Shown one piece after another: positions 33,088-43,950 of a stretch of DNA of 64,000 bases. The stretch's first letter is position 1; each line of letters starts with the position of its first letter. Location: contig JALRMN010000027.1 of the NCBI GenBank assembly GCA_024760905.1, positions 232,001-296,000 of the forward strand, given 5' to 3'. The translations under genes and the position numbers were made by a program. Source of the stretch: Plotosus lineatus. Lineage: Eukaryota > Chordata > Actinopteri > Siluriformes > Plotosidae. A model generated the notes under the pieces. The model had not been told where the DNA came from, made no database searches, and saw only the letters and a program-made list of their open reading frames with translations.

Positions 33088-35705
33088 AAAAGAGTGTCAG
33101 ACAGAGTAATGAGATTCAAGTTAGAAATTGAAGGTATGATGTTGTTAGTGCTTATGCCCCACAGGCAGGATGTGAGCGAAAAGAGAAGGAGAGATTCTGG
33201 AGTGACTTCGATGAAGTGATGCAGAGTACCCCCAGAGGTGAAAGAGTGGTCATTGGTGCAGACTTCAATGGACATGTTGGTACAGGCAATAGAGGGGACA
33301 AGGAAGTGATAGGCAGGTTTAGTATCCAGGACAGGAACACAGAAGGACAGATGTTGATCGATTTTGCAAAAAGTATGGAAATGGCTGTGGTAAATACTTT
33401 CTTCCCGAAGAAACAGGAGCATAGGCTGACTTATAAAAGCGGAGATAGGAGCACACAGGTAGACTACATTTTGTGTAGGCGATGTAATTTGAAGGAAGTC
33501 AGTGATTGCAAAGTAGTAGTGGGTGAGTGTTGCCAAACAGCATAGGATGGTGGTATGCAGGCTGATGCTGATGGTGAGGAAGGTGAAGAAGGCAAAGGCA
33601 GAGCAGAAGACAAAGTGGTGGAAGCTAAAATGGAAGAGTGTCGTGTTGTCTTCAAAGAGGAGTTGAAACAGGCTTTGGGTGGCCAGGAAGTGCTTCAAAT
33701 GACTGGACAACCACAGCAAATGTGATCAGGGACACAGGTAGGAGAGTACTTGGTGTGTCCTCTGGAAGGAAAGTAGATAAGGAGACTTGGTGGTGGAATG
33801 AGGAAGTGCAGGAGTGTGTACAAAGGAAGAGGTTAGCTAAGAAGAAGTGGGACATTGAGAGGACTGAAGAGAGTAAACAGGAGTACAGGGAGACACAGCG
33901 TAAGGCAAAAGTAGCAGTGGCTAAGGCCAAACAGAGGGCATATGAATACTTGTATGATAGGTTGGAGAGTAAGGAGGGAGAAAATGATTTATACAGGTTA
34001 GCACAGTAAAGAGATAGAGATGGGAAGGATGTGCAGCAAGTTAGATTGATAAAGGACAGAGAGGGAAATGTATTGACTGATGACAGAAGTGTGCTGGGAA
34101 GATGGAAAGAGTATTTTGAAGAGCTGATGAATGAGGAAAATGAGAGAGAAAAATGAGTAGAAGAGGTGACCATGAGGAGCAGGATGTAGCAAAGATCAGT
34201 AAGGGTGAAGTAAGGAGGGCATTGAAGAGGATGAAGAATGGAAAGGCAGTTGGTCCTGATGATATACCTGTGGAGGTATGGAAGTGTCTCGGAGAGGTCG
34301 CAGTAGATTTTCTGACAAGAACATTCAACAAGGTCCTTGAGAGTGAGCAGATGCCAAAGGAGTGGAGGAGAAGTGTGCTGGTTCCCATTTTTAAGAACAA
34401 GGGAGACATGCAGTGTTGTGGCAACTACAGAGGGATAAAGTTGATGAGCCATAAGATGAAGTTATGTGAAAGAATAGTGGAAGCGAGACTAAGGGCAGAG
34501 GTCAGCATTTGTGAACAACAGTTTGGTTTCATGCCAAAAAAGAGCACCACATATGCAATGTTTGCTTTGAGGATGTTAGTAGAGAAGTACAGAGAAGGTC
34601 AGAGGGAACTGCATTGTGCCTTTGTGGATCTGGAGAAAGCATATGACAGGGTGCCAAGAGAAGAACTGTGGTATTGCATGAGGAAGTCTGGAGTGGCAGA
34701 GAAGTATGTTAGAGTGGTGCAGGACATGTATGAGAGATGTAAGACAGTGGTGAGTTGTGCTGTCGGCATGACCGACGAATTCAAGGTGGAGGTGGGACTG
34801 CATCAACGGTCAGCTCTGAGCCCCTTCTTGTTTGCTATGCTTGTGATCGACAGGCTGACAGATGAGGTGAGACAACAATCTCCATGGACTATGACGTTTG
34901 CAGATGACATTGTGATCTGTAGTGAGAGCAGAGAACAAGTGCAGGAAAATCTAGAGAGGTGGAGGTATGCCCTGGAAAGGAGGAGAATGAAGGTTCGCCT
35001 CAGAAAATCAGAATACATGTGTGTGAATGAGAAGGACCCAGGAGGAACGGTGATGTTACAGGGAACAGAGATAACAAAGGTGGAGGATTTTAAGTACTTA
35101 GGCTCAACAATCCAGAGCAATGGAGAGTGTGGAAAAGAGGTGAAGAAGCATGTGCAGGCAGGCTGGAATGGTTGGAGAAAAGTGTCCGGTGTGATGTGTG
35201 ATAGGAGAGTGTCACAAGAATGAAAGGAAAAGTGTACAAGACGGTGGTGAGGCCAGCGATGTTGTATGGCTTAGAAACAGTGATGCTGAGGAAAAGGCAG
35301 GAGGCAGAGCTGGAGGTAGCGGAGATGAAAATGTTTAGGTTCTCTCTGGGAGTAACAAGGATGGATTGGATCAGAAATTAGTATATCAGAGGGACAGCCC
35401 ATGTCAGATATATTGGAGACAAAGTCAGAGAGACTAGATTGAGATGGTTTGGACATGTACAGAGGAGAGATAGTGAGTATATTGGCAGTAGGATGTTGAG
35501 GTTGGAACTACAAGGCAGAAGGCCTCGAGGAAGACCAAAGAAGAGATTTATGGATGTGGTGAAGGGAGACATGAAGGTCGTTGGAGTCAAAAAAAGAAGA
35601 TGCAGAGGACAGGGTGAGATGGAGGCGGATGATTTGCTGTGGCAACCCCTGAAGGGAGCAGCCGAAAGAAGAAGAAGAAGAAGAAGAAGAAGAAAAAGAA
35701 GAAGA
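33088..35705 (+). pseudogene. RTE-type LINE, copy D, with target duplication
   Basis: A 5'-truncated insertion flanked by an 18-bp direct repeat, GACAGTGATTCTGATTTG (33070-33087 and 35706-35723), and ending in an AAG microsatellite. Endonuclease pieces: VVIGADFNGHVGTGNRGD (~33245) and STQVDYILCRRCN (~33450). RT in the 356-codon frame 34153-35223: MKNGKAVGPDDIPVEVWK, FVDLEKAYDRVPREELW, MTFADDIVICS (intact catalytic box), FKYLGSTIQSNGECGKE. The C-terminal RMD/RWFGHVQRRDSEYIGSR domain follows in another frame (35439-35744). Several frame breaks and one in-frame stop make it inactive. Confidence 0.9.
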
Positions 35706-35779
35706 GACAGTGATTCTGATTTGGAAGACAATTTTTATTTCTGATTTCGAGTTGATATTAGAAGTTGTTTTTTTCACAA

Positions 35780-36521
35780 ATTACCGTAATTTTCAGACAA
35801 GGCGCACTTTTTTCATACTTTGGCTTAAGGTGCAACTTATATGTGCCATTACTGTATTCGATGTTATAAGCACCCAGGGCGCTCAGAAAATTGAAGTCGG
35901 TGGGTGCTTATTAAAATGATTACCAGTGAAGTTGAACAGTAAGTGCTTATTACCATGGATGTTGAAAACATGAATAATAACAGCAATAAAAGAGTTTTAC
36001 TGGTATTTGTATTATTATACATTTTGTTGTATCAACCAAACTACTTACATGAAAGATGCAAATGAACAGAAAGCAGCATTTTTTTTTTTTAAAAAAAAGC
36101 CCCCTTACCTTTGTAAGAATGTCAACTTTACCACATGCCACGTTGAACCAATCAACACGACCATAAGCAAAAGCACATATCCAGGAACGTCCTTAAATTT
36201 ATGAAGTCAGTGAGCAGGAGAATCGGGTGAAAAATACTTGTCATAACTTCCTAATAGGTCCATATCTGGCTCATTGCTCCATTCATTCAGAGCATCTGAT
36301 AGTTTTGCTGTAACAGTTTCTAATGGTTCATCGGTTGTTGGACATTTACCAAGAGAACACAGCAAAATATTTTCCACTTTTTTAAAGCACAGCGGAACAA
36401 TTAAATGTGTTGTTACTGATGAACATTATAGACATTCCCCAGTGGCAGGGGGTCTTGAAATTTCATGTAAACTCCCTTTTACAGGCAGTGAACTCCTCAT
36501 TTTATGGTTACAGAGACTTAT
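35780..36521. repeat. DNA-transposon-like fragments, origin unclear
   Basis: 35780-35860 carries a fish MITE-like end (ACCGTAATTTTCAGAC, GGTGCAACTTATA). On the minus strand, ~36440-36205 translates without stops into a cysteine-containing stretch (LGKCPTTDEPLETV ... SPDSPAH then stop) that resembles the end of a transposon protein. I cannot name it. Confidence 0.4.
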
Positions 36522-36550
36522 CATAGGTTTTTAAACACCGATCCCTGATG

Positions 36551-36704
36551 TGGTGAAGGAGGACATGAAGGTCGTTGGTGTAAGAGAAGAAGATGCAAAG
36601 GATTGGGTGAGATGGAAGCAGATGATTCGCTGTGGCGACCCCTGAAGGGAAAAGCCGAAAGGAAAAGAAGAAAGAAGAAGTTTGGTTGCATGCCAAGAAA
36701 GAAA
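36551..36704 (+). mobile_element. RTE LINE 3' end with extra LINE sequence attached
   Basis: Contains the LINE 3' end (GATTCGCTGTGGCGACCCCT), the AAG-rich tail, and then TTTGGTTGCATGCCAAGAAAG, which belongs to the RT coding part. The same tail-to-RT junction occurs between copies C and B (29605-29640). An 11-bp repeat GATCC(C/A)TGATG flanks it (36540-36550, 36705-36715). Confidence 0.8.
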
Positions 36705-36818
36705 GATCCATGATGCTACGCTACTCAAAGCTTGATCAGCGTCTGTATAATCTGCAGCTTGTGGTTGTTGTAGTTTCTTCGTGCCTAATCTGCATCATCA
36801 GCAGGTATCTCAGGGTCT

Positions 36819-37355
36819 TTAGCGTTTCACCCCAAAACCTGTACGCTTCACCTGAGTGGGGCAGCAAAGACAAAAGATTGTCTTCACCTGCAGGCTGGCT
36901 TCTGGTTGATTGTTGAGGTCTTCTAAGATAGGTGTAGCTACACACCACTCTCCTGGCTTGTAATTGACTGTGGTCCAACTCTCTCTCCTCTTGATCCACA
37001 GCCACCTTGAGCATGTCTCTGCTGAAGCAGCTATGGTCTTTATCGCCTTCTTTGTGGTGGTAGGGGTAAGACCGATCTTGTGCAGGAAGTTTCTTGTGGA
37101 TGTTGCAACAAAACCCCTGCATCCAACCTCTATTGGCATCAGGCTTGCTTTCCACCCTTTAATACAAGCTTCATCTCCCAAGTCCTGGTATTTTTCCGCT
37201 TTCAGCTCATGTGAGATGTCAAGTCTATCCTCCCACGGAACTGTAAGCTCTATTATGTGGATGGCTTTCGTTTCTCGGGATAGTAGCAGCATATCTGGGC
37301 GCATCTGAGTGACTGCTGTATCTTCTGGAAATTTCAGCTTTTTTTGCACATCCAC
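36819..37355 (-). CDS. Restriction-like endonuclease domain of R2-type LINE
   Basis: 179-codon frame. The catalytic signature RPDMLLLSRETKAIHIIELT followed by VPWEDRLD...KAEKYQDL fits the RPD ... E-x-T-x-P-W-E ... KY pattern of retrotransposon endonucleases. Downstream are VGCRGFVATS and SRWLWIKRRESW, both conserved near the end of these proteins. It would cut the first strand at the target. A frame break separates it from the CCHC region upstream (37439-38251). Confidence 0.85.
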   Translation of the reverse strand: MDVQKKLKFPEDTAVTQMRPDMLLLSRETKAIHIIELTVPWEDRLDISHELKAEKYQDLGDEACIKGWKASLMPIEVGCRGFVATSTRNFLHKIGLTPTTTKKAIKTIAASAETCSRWLWIKRRESWTTVNYKPGEWCVATPILEDLNNQPEASLQVKTIFCLCCPTQVKRTGFGVKR

Positions 37356-37438
37356 AAGATGCTGCCAGTCAGATGCTGAAGACAGGACTGAGCCTCTAGT
37401 TGCAAGCTTGCTAGGCTTGGTCTTCGTCTCTCCTTTTT

Positions 37439-38251
37439 TCAGGAACTGAATGGGCTTCCTGTGTCCTGGATACTTTGATGGTTGACTTCCAATCTGCGCT
37501 GGTCCACCACTATGGCAATCTCTCTTAAGACAGTGTCATGCTTCCATCGGTACCTCCCCTCTCCCAGAGCCTTAGGACATACTGAGAGGATGTGATTCAG
37601 GGAGCAGTTGTTTCCTTTACACAGAGAGCATGAGGCGTCCTCCTCTTTTCCCCATATCCACAAGTTAGAAGGCGAAAGAAGCAGGTCTGACACAGCACGT
37701 AGCAGGAAGCTGAGCTGTCCTTGATCAGTATTCCACAGTTCTTTCCATGTGAATGGGCGCTGGATGGCTGATTCCCTTTTGGTCCAGCTGCCTTGGCTTC
37801 CGAACCCCACTGCTCTGACAAACCTGGTGTATTCCGCTTCTTTTCTAGTTTGTTGCACAATCATATCTCTTCTTGTTCGGTCATCTGCTGTGCTCCATTG
37901 GTTGCCCTCGTAGTTGCCAAGGCCTAATCTCCCTTTGCAAACTGTTCCCACCAGCTCTTGATGACGCAGGTCCTCCTCTGCCACTTGGACTGCTTTGTGA
38001 GAATTCCATTTTCTACCAGTCTTCACAGTTTCCCTTGTTTGCTGCACTACTGTGTCCTTGGACAAACATAGGGGAGAAATGGCTCTAACTTTTGCAGTCT
38101 GGAATCCTTCAATCACAGATGACAGAGGAAACCTTAGCTTAGCTGACCTGCTGTAAAGATTTACAGTACTGTAGCTTGGAGGAACCCCCTGCAACTTACG
38201 CAGAAATCTGCTGCACAGTCGTTCCATTGACTCTACTGTAGAGAAGGCCAT
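37439..38251 (-). pseudogene. RT thumb and CCHC knuckle of R2-type LINE
   Basis: Starts with the thumb segment (VESMERLCSRFLRKLQGVPP; SAKLRFPLSSVIEGFQTAKVR) and carries CSLCKGNNCSLNHILSVCPK, a CCHC knuckle, followed by ALGEGRYRWKHDTVL. The frame is open for 270 codons but is severed from both RT and endonuclease. Confidence 0.82.
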
Positions 38252-38340
38252 GTCATAGAGCAGGAATGGCCACTGCAGTCTCGGGATAATGCCATACTGG
38301 AAGCACCATGCTTTGAAGCGGCCTTGGAGATAACTTCCAT

Positions 38341-39498
38341 CTATTGTTTGAAGCCACTTCTTGAGTGCTTTTGGACGTCTCTGCTGTTTTCTATGCCTCC
38401 CAATGACTGGTCAAAGCATTTGCCCAGGCATTTAATGCTCTCATCCTGGATTGTGGGAATCTTCTCATCTTGGATGATGAAAACATGTGATCCAAGCTGG
38501 CGAGGAGCAAGTTCATGGCTGCCACGAATAGTGTTACTGAAACGGTGCACCGCCTTGATTCCCTTCTCGAGTCTCTGCCAGCCTGTTGTGAAGTTGTTCA
38601 CTGTGAATCGCATCTTGATGTTGGTAAGATGATTCATGACAACTGCATGACCTCTGTTGGAACATGGTACTGCTGCAGTGCTTTCTCAATTAGTAGATGG
38701 GGGTATGCTAGGGTAGGCCTTGGCAATGTCCAGCCACACTACTAATAAGTCACTCTTGTTTTTCTTGGCCTCCTTGGTCAGCTGGCTTATCGCTGCTGTG
38801 TGCATCCTGAGTGGCCTGGGATGCCTCCTTTCTGCACGCTGGTGGCCAATGTAGGGATTAATCAGGAGAAAGGTGGTGATTCTCTTTGCTACTACAGACC
38901 AAAATATCTTTCCTTCTAAGTCCAGAAGAGAGATTTCCCTGAACTGGTCCAGCCCTCTTGAATCTAGCTCCTTTGGTACAAAACAACCTTCTGCCAGGGT
39001 CCATGCTGATGGTAGCTGTTTATTTTTCCAGATTGTGTGGAGAAGCTTGCAGACACGATTGAGAAGCTTTGGGCAATTCTTGTAAATCTTGTATGTAATT
39101 CCGGAGCGACCTGGAGCAGAGCTTGATCTTGCAGCTTTGATGACCTTTTTGATTTCTTCGAAGCGCAGGTCTGAGAAATCAAAGGGGGTTTCAGGATCTG
39201 GCTCCTCTTTTGAATACGGGGGTTCTGCTAATAGTGTAGTTCTGTCAGGGTCGCTATGTGCTTGTTTTACACTCTTTTCAACCTCTACTTGAGAACATTG
39301 GAGTCTGCCACTCTTGGGTTTTCCCAGTAGGTCTGAGGTGAACTGAAAAGGATTTCTGAAGGAACGCCTTTCTTTGTTTCTTCTTCTCATTTTGCCTTTT
39401 GCGGAGTCTCTTAGCTGACCGGAATTGAAGCAGCCTCTTATGCAGTGTGGTGCAGCTCTTGCAGACCTTCCTTCTCGGACTTTGGAACTTTCTTCCAT
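38341..39498 (-). pseudogene. RT domain of R2-type LINE, catalytic box deleted
   Basis: 39498-38686: FEEIKKVIKAARSSSAPGRS, then WTLAEGCFVPKELDS, ISLLDLEGKIFWSVVAKRI and VVWLDIAKAYPSIP (motif A aspartate). The next frame (38637-38341) gives RFTVNNFTTGWQRLEKGIK. It then passes almost directly to IKCLGKCFDQSL, skipping the segment that should hold the (F/Y)xDD box. The lost stretch and at least two frame shifts make the enzyme inactive. Confidence 0.82.
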
Positions 39499-40040
39499 GA
39501 TTTCTTGACACTACAGAGGTTTTGACGCAGCTTAGCTATCTGTTTTTGTCTTCTACTTGCTCCTCCTCGGGTTGGTCTTGACTTCACAGTTTGAGCTCCA
39601 AACAAACTCTTGCATTCATCATAAACGACCTTGCTCAAGAGTTGGATCTTCTTACATGCTTTTCCTTTCAGGCAGTTTTCAAGAATGCTGTCCAGGTTGT
39701 TGTCCAGAACTTGCCACCTCTTGTCTGTTGATGGTGGAAGTCGCAATCTTGCTTTCTTCTCCTGGGCCATGTCACTTGCTACACCTCTTGTTTCCTGAGC
39801 CGTCGCACCAGGGTTTGTCTCGACTTGGGGGTTCTGAGCACTGTGGTAAGCTTCCGGGCTCAGATCCTCCTGTGTCTTATTAGCTGCTGATGTTTCAGTA
39901 GGTTTGCACTGTCTTAACTGCTCCTTGCACTTGGTTTTGCTTTGGTATATTTTCATGCCTTTTTCATTCTTAAAGAGTCTTCCGTAGCTGCCACGCCTCC
40001 GTCTAGATTCTGGTGCCGCTTGCTTGAGGGCTTGCATCAA
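39438..40040 (-). pseudogene. N-terminal region of R2-type LINE
   Basis: Contains YGRLFKNEKGMKIYQSKTKC, a C2H2-like finger in which expected zinc ligands are changed (Tyr where Cys and His usually stand). A basic segment follows (RLRLPPSTDKRWQVLDNNL...) that usually precedes RT. 40040-40271 upstream is basic but frame-broken. Confidence 0.7.
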
Positions 40041-40303
40041 ACTTCTAGTCCTTGGTTCGTTGCCTGGTTCGTGATCCTTTGAATCCGTCCGGGTTTGCAG
40101 TTCATCCTCCCCCGCCTCTCGGCCTGCAAGGGGGTATTCTCCTGTAGTGGAACTTGTAGCGATTATGTGCAGTGTTTTGGGTTGCTGGCCCTAGCACTAT
40201 AGCCTGCCGTCTTTCCAAGCTGTCATTCAAACTTTCTCGAAGGTCAATGGGACTCTCCCCACAGTCATAAACATAGGTATTTAAACATTGATCCATGATG
40301 CTA

Positions 40304-40639
40304 AAATTTGCAAGTTTGAGCAGATATTATTTTTAGTGCAATGAGGAAAACAAAAAAGCTAATCGCGGGCTAAAAGCTTGATGGCCACAGCTAGAGGACT
40401 AGCCTCCACGTCCAGCTAGTCGTCAAGGAGATAAATAGAAATGGCTTTGTGTGAGGACCTTGGTGTTACCGCTTCATGCAATGCAACCACCCCTATCAGA
40501 ACGAGGACCACAACGTCACAGAAACTGCAAGCAGATTTCCAAGTCAAGGTAGACAGTTTCCATGAGTTTGCGACTTATAGTCCAATGCAATTCATATATG
40601 TTTTTTCTTCTTTGTTATGTATTTTTTGGTCAATTCCAC
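40304..40639. other. No gene recognised
   Basis: Right flank of the R2-type insertion. Short frames only. Confidence 0.5.
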
Positions 40640-40979
40640 TGTTAGGTGAGAACTTTGTGAACCAAGTAGCTGTCTTGCAGATCAGTTCCCTTGTGACACC
40701 CAGAGCTCTGGAGAGATCAGCAAAGAAAGCACAGACATCGATAGAAGTGGTGTTCCAGTCTTTATTCACGGATCACCACAGAATGGTATTTATTACATGA
40801 GTATATATAGACAATGGTCAAGTACAAAAATAGGATGTCAAATAGCTAGTAGACCTGATGGTCATGGTGTTTCGGTCATGCTGTTAATTATAAGCCCTTT
40901 TGGGTTGAGCAATGTTCTGATAAAAGGAGAAGTGGAATGTTCGAGTCTGATTTATTTCTCACTCTGATAAAGAGTTACA
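40640..40979 (-). repeat. Possible solo or terminal LTR, unrelated family
   Basis: Runs TGTTAG...GTTACA. On the minus strand a TATATATA box (~40805) lies upstream of an AATAAA signal (~40752), the spacing seen in LTRs. A short membrane-span-like frame lies beyond it (41300-40995), which could be an env end. No second copy is in the window, so this is tentative. Confidence 0.35.
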
Positions 40980-41400
40980 AAGATCTTTTGGCATCTATTC
41001 CTGTTTCATGTACAATAAACATGTTAGAAATGTTCCAGAATGTAAGGATAGAGACAAAGGCATGGGAATAATTTTCTTCTGACAGTGCTGATGATTGTAG
41101 GTGCTTACACAGCAATCATGCATGTATATATAAAACCTTAAGACTAAAATGATTATTATAAAAGCTAGAATGATAGATAGACGATATATGAATAAACTAT
41201 TAATTACTTTAGCTGGTTCAACTAAGGATAATAAGCAATTAGTTATGATTATTACGAAATCCTTTTCAGCGACTTGTACTCCAGAGCGGAGTATTAACAC
41301 ACAATAACCTATCTTACTATTTGCTATGTTTGCACTTTTCTTTGTTCATATTATACTTTTTCGCACCTTTAGTTTTTTATATTCTTCAAATTGTAATACA

Positions 41401-41534
<134 letters not shown>

Positions 41535-41859
41535 ATTATGGAATCACTGTATATATCCTATGTTTATTCATTTTCTTTAGAACATGTGAGAGATCCTGCA
41601 TTGACATCCTATTATGTACAATTATATTTATTGATATGTCTGCTAATAGCCCGATCTAGTGCCCGCACAAGTACTGTCTATCAACATCAAGTAAATAAGC
41701 CTTATGAGTAATGACGTAATGAAACACCGTGCGGTGATCGGGTTATTCAGGCATTTCAAGTGCTCTCGTAATCTTAAGAAACGTTTCAGTAATACAACTA
41801 TTTAACTATTTAGTAATACAACTGTATTTTTTAGATTTCTAATTTATGAAGTAGGAAGT

Positions 41860-43950
41860 ATGTGTAATTTATTATCACTAGAATTGAAAGCTTGCTGTGT
41901 ATTCATGTTTCTACGTCTGCTTCAATCACAAGTTATAAATATCAATATCACCTTGATTATCTTATTGGTACTTCAGCTTGCTGGTGACGTAGAATCTAAC
42001 CCAGGTACTATTGTTCAGAATGACAGCTTGTTGTCTATCTTTCACCTGAATGTACGAAGCATCCGTAATAAGCAGTCTTATCTATCAGAGTTTTTATCTG
42101 AATATGACATAGTATGTTTTACAGAAACCCATTTAGATGCAAGTATAGATCATGAAACCTTAGTTTGGGAAAACTTTCATGTTCCGATACGTCGAGACAA
42201 AAATCCATTCGGGGGTGGGGTGATGATATATATTTCTGAAAACCTAAGCTTTAAGAGCCTTCCTGACCTAGAGAATATATTTGATGAGTCAGTATGGGTT
42301 AAGATATTTTTTCCTCAAACACCACTCATCTTATGTATAGTTTACAGACCAGAAAGCAATATGGATAACTTCTGGGGTAGATTTGATATTAGTATTGAAG
42401 GTGCTTTAGATATCTCAAATAAAGTTATTATTGTTGGTGATGTGAATGAAAATTTATTATCTGTATCAAATCTAAACATAACAGATATTTTAACTAGAAA
42501 CAATTTATGTAATATTATAACAGAACCTACCAGGGTTACCAGGACAACCAGCACATTGCTAGATCCAGTTATAGTCAATGATGAAGTTGATGTTGTAGAA
42601 AGTGGTGTGATTGATTTTGACAGAACTATAAGTGATCACAAAGGTACATTTGTTAGCATAGATGTGCACGTCTCAACAAAGGTTGCATATTCTAGAAAGG
42701 TCTGGTGTTATAAAGATGGTGACTATGAGAAGCTAAACGCACTTATTAATGATACGGATTGGTTGTCATTGTTTAGTGTCTGTTCCAACGTTGATGACAT
42801 TTGTTGTACATTTTATGACCATTTTAATGATTACACTAAACAATGTATCCCTTCTAGAATAGTTATGATAAGACCTAATGACAAACCATGGTATGACTCA
42901 AATATTAGACGTGAAAGTAGAAAGCGGGATCGACTACGGAAAAAGGCAAAAAGAACACAGAAGGACTTTGATATTAGTAAATACAAAAAGCAGCGAAATA
43001 AAGTTAATAACATGAAATATTATGCTAAAGAACAATTCTACTCTAATCTTGATGAATTTATTTTCGAGTTGTATGGAGAGAATAGATCATCATATTGGAA
43101 AATGTTATGCAGTTTAATCAAGACGTCAGGTTCCGCTTCTACAATTCCAGCTCTAACAAGAAGTGTTTCTGATGAATGTCCATCGGCATTTACAGACATA
43201 GATAAAGCTAATATGCTGAATGAATATTTTGAGTCTGTAACCAATCTGAATGGTGCAGACAATAAATCTCTTCCAAATTTTGATAGTCGCACTAATACTG
43301 TTATAGATAATATTAAGATTGAAGTTCATGAGATATCTGACATAATTAAATGTCTACCTCTTAAGAAAGCTGCTGGACCAGATCAGATTAGTCATCAGTT
43401 ATTGAGATATACTGTTGAGTCTATAAGCCCAGTGTTGTGTATGATATTTAACACGTCACTTAACTTATCAGTATATCCTAGTCAATGGAAATACGCAAAT
43501 GTTATGCCGCTATACAAGAAGGGTGAGAACTCTATTGTATCAAATTATCGCTCGGTTTCACTGATAAGCTGTGTTGGAAAGCTGTTTGAAAGGGTGGTTT
43601 TCAAACATGTTTATAATTATTTTGTGGCAAATGATTTGTTATATAGATATCAATGTGGATTCAGGAGAGGTCACTCTACTGTACAACAACTTGTTGAAAT
43701 TTATAACCAGATTTGCACATCGCTTGATGACAAAGGTTACTATTGTATGGTTTTTTGTGATGTCGCTAAAGCATTTGATAGAGTTTGGCACATGGGGCTT
43801 GTGCACAAACTAGAGAAGTATGGAGTTTGTGGAAAACTACTTGAATGGTTTAATAATTATCTAAGTGGTCGCAGTCAATCAGTTTTTGTTCATGGCTTGT
43901 TGTCTAAACCTTTGGTGTTAAAACTGGAGTACCTCAGGGGTCAGTTTTAG
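41860..43950 (+). CDS. 2A-like leader, apurinic endonuclease and RT N-half
   Basis: 696 codons. Residues ~20-42 are hydrophobic and lead into DVESNPG (43-49), the 2A ribosome-skipping motif, but residue 50 is Thr where 2A needs Pro. The endonuclease follows: [51 protein letters not shown] (catalytic His). A basic linker follows, then RT motifs [47 protein letters not shown] and [13 protein letters not shown] (catalytic Asp). The frame is lost near 43915, just before the GVPQGS motif. The usual product would nick target DNA and reverse-transcribe in the nucleus. The 2A leader would separate or redirect the N-terminus. Confidence 0.88.
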   Translation: MCNLLSLELKACCVFMFLRLLQSQVININITLIILLVLQLAGDVESNPGTIVQNDSLLSIFHLNVRSIRNKQSYLSEFLSEYDIVCFTETHLDASIDHETLVWENFHVPIRRDKNPFGGGVMIYISENLSFKSLPDLENIFDESVWVKIFFPQTPLILCIVYRPESNMDNFWGRFDISIEGALDISNKVIIVGDVNENLLSVSNLNITDILTRNNLCNIITEPTRVTRTTSTLLDPVIVNDEVDVVESGVIDFDRTISDHKGTFVSIDVHVSTKVAYSRKVWCYKDGDYEKLNALINDTDWLSLFSVCSNVDDICCTFYDHFNDYTKQCIPSRIVMIRPNDKPWYDSNIRRESRKRDRLRKKAKRTQKDFDISKYKKQRNKVNNMKYYAKEQFYSNLDEFIFELYGENRSSYWKMLCSLIKTSGSASTIPALTRSVSDECPSAFTDIDKANMLNEYFESVTNLNGADNKSLPNFDSRTNTVIDNIKIEVHEISDIIKCLPLKKAAGPDQISHQLLRYTVESISPVLCMIFNTSLNLSVYPSQWKYANVMPLYKKGENSIVSNYRSVSLISCVGKLFERVVFKHVYNYFVANDLLYRYQCGFRRGHSTVQQLVEIYNQICTSLDDKGYYCMVFCDVAKAFDRVWHMGLVHKLEKYGVCGKLLEWFNNYLSGRSQSVFVHGLLSKPLVLKLEYLRGQF

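Larger units (their letters stand above)
36719..40271 (-). mobile_element. R2-superclade LINE with restriction-like endonuclease
   Basis: A 3.55-kb minus-strand element with an N-terminal finger/basic region, RT, CCHC knuckle and PD-(D/E)xK-type endonuclease in the order known for R2, NeSL, R4 and HERO elements. A direct repeat of about 31 bp, CATAGGT(T/A)TTTAAACA..., begins at 36522 and at 40272. It is interrupted on the left by the LINE scrap at 36551-36704. HERO is my best guess for the clade, from memory of fish proteins. Confidence 0.85.

Noticed and set aside
36632..36916. Plus-strand 94-codon frame
   Set aside because: It crosses the border between an RTE scrap and the R2-type LINE, so it cannot be a real gene.
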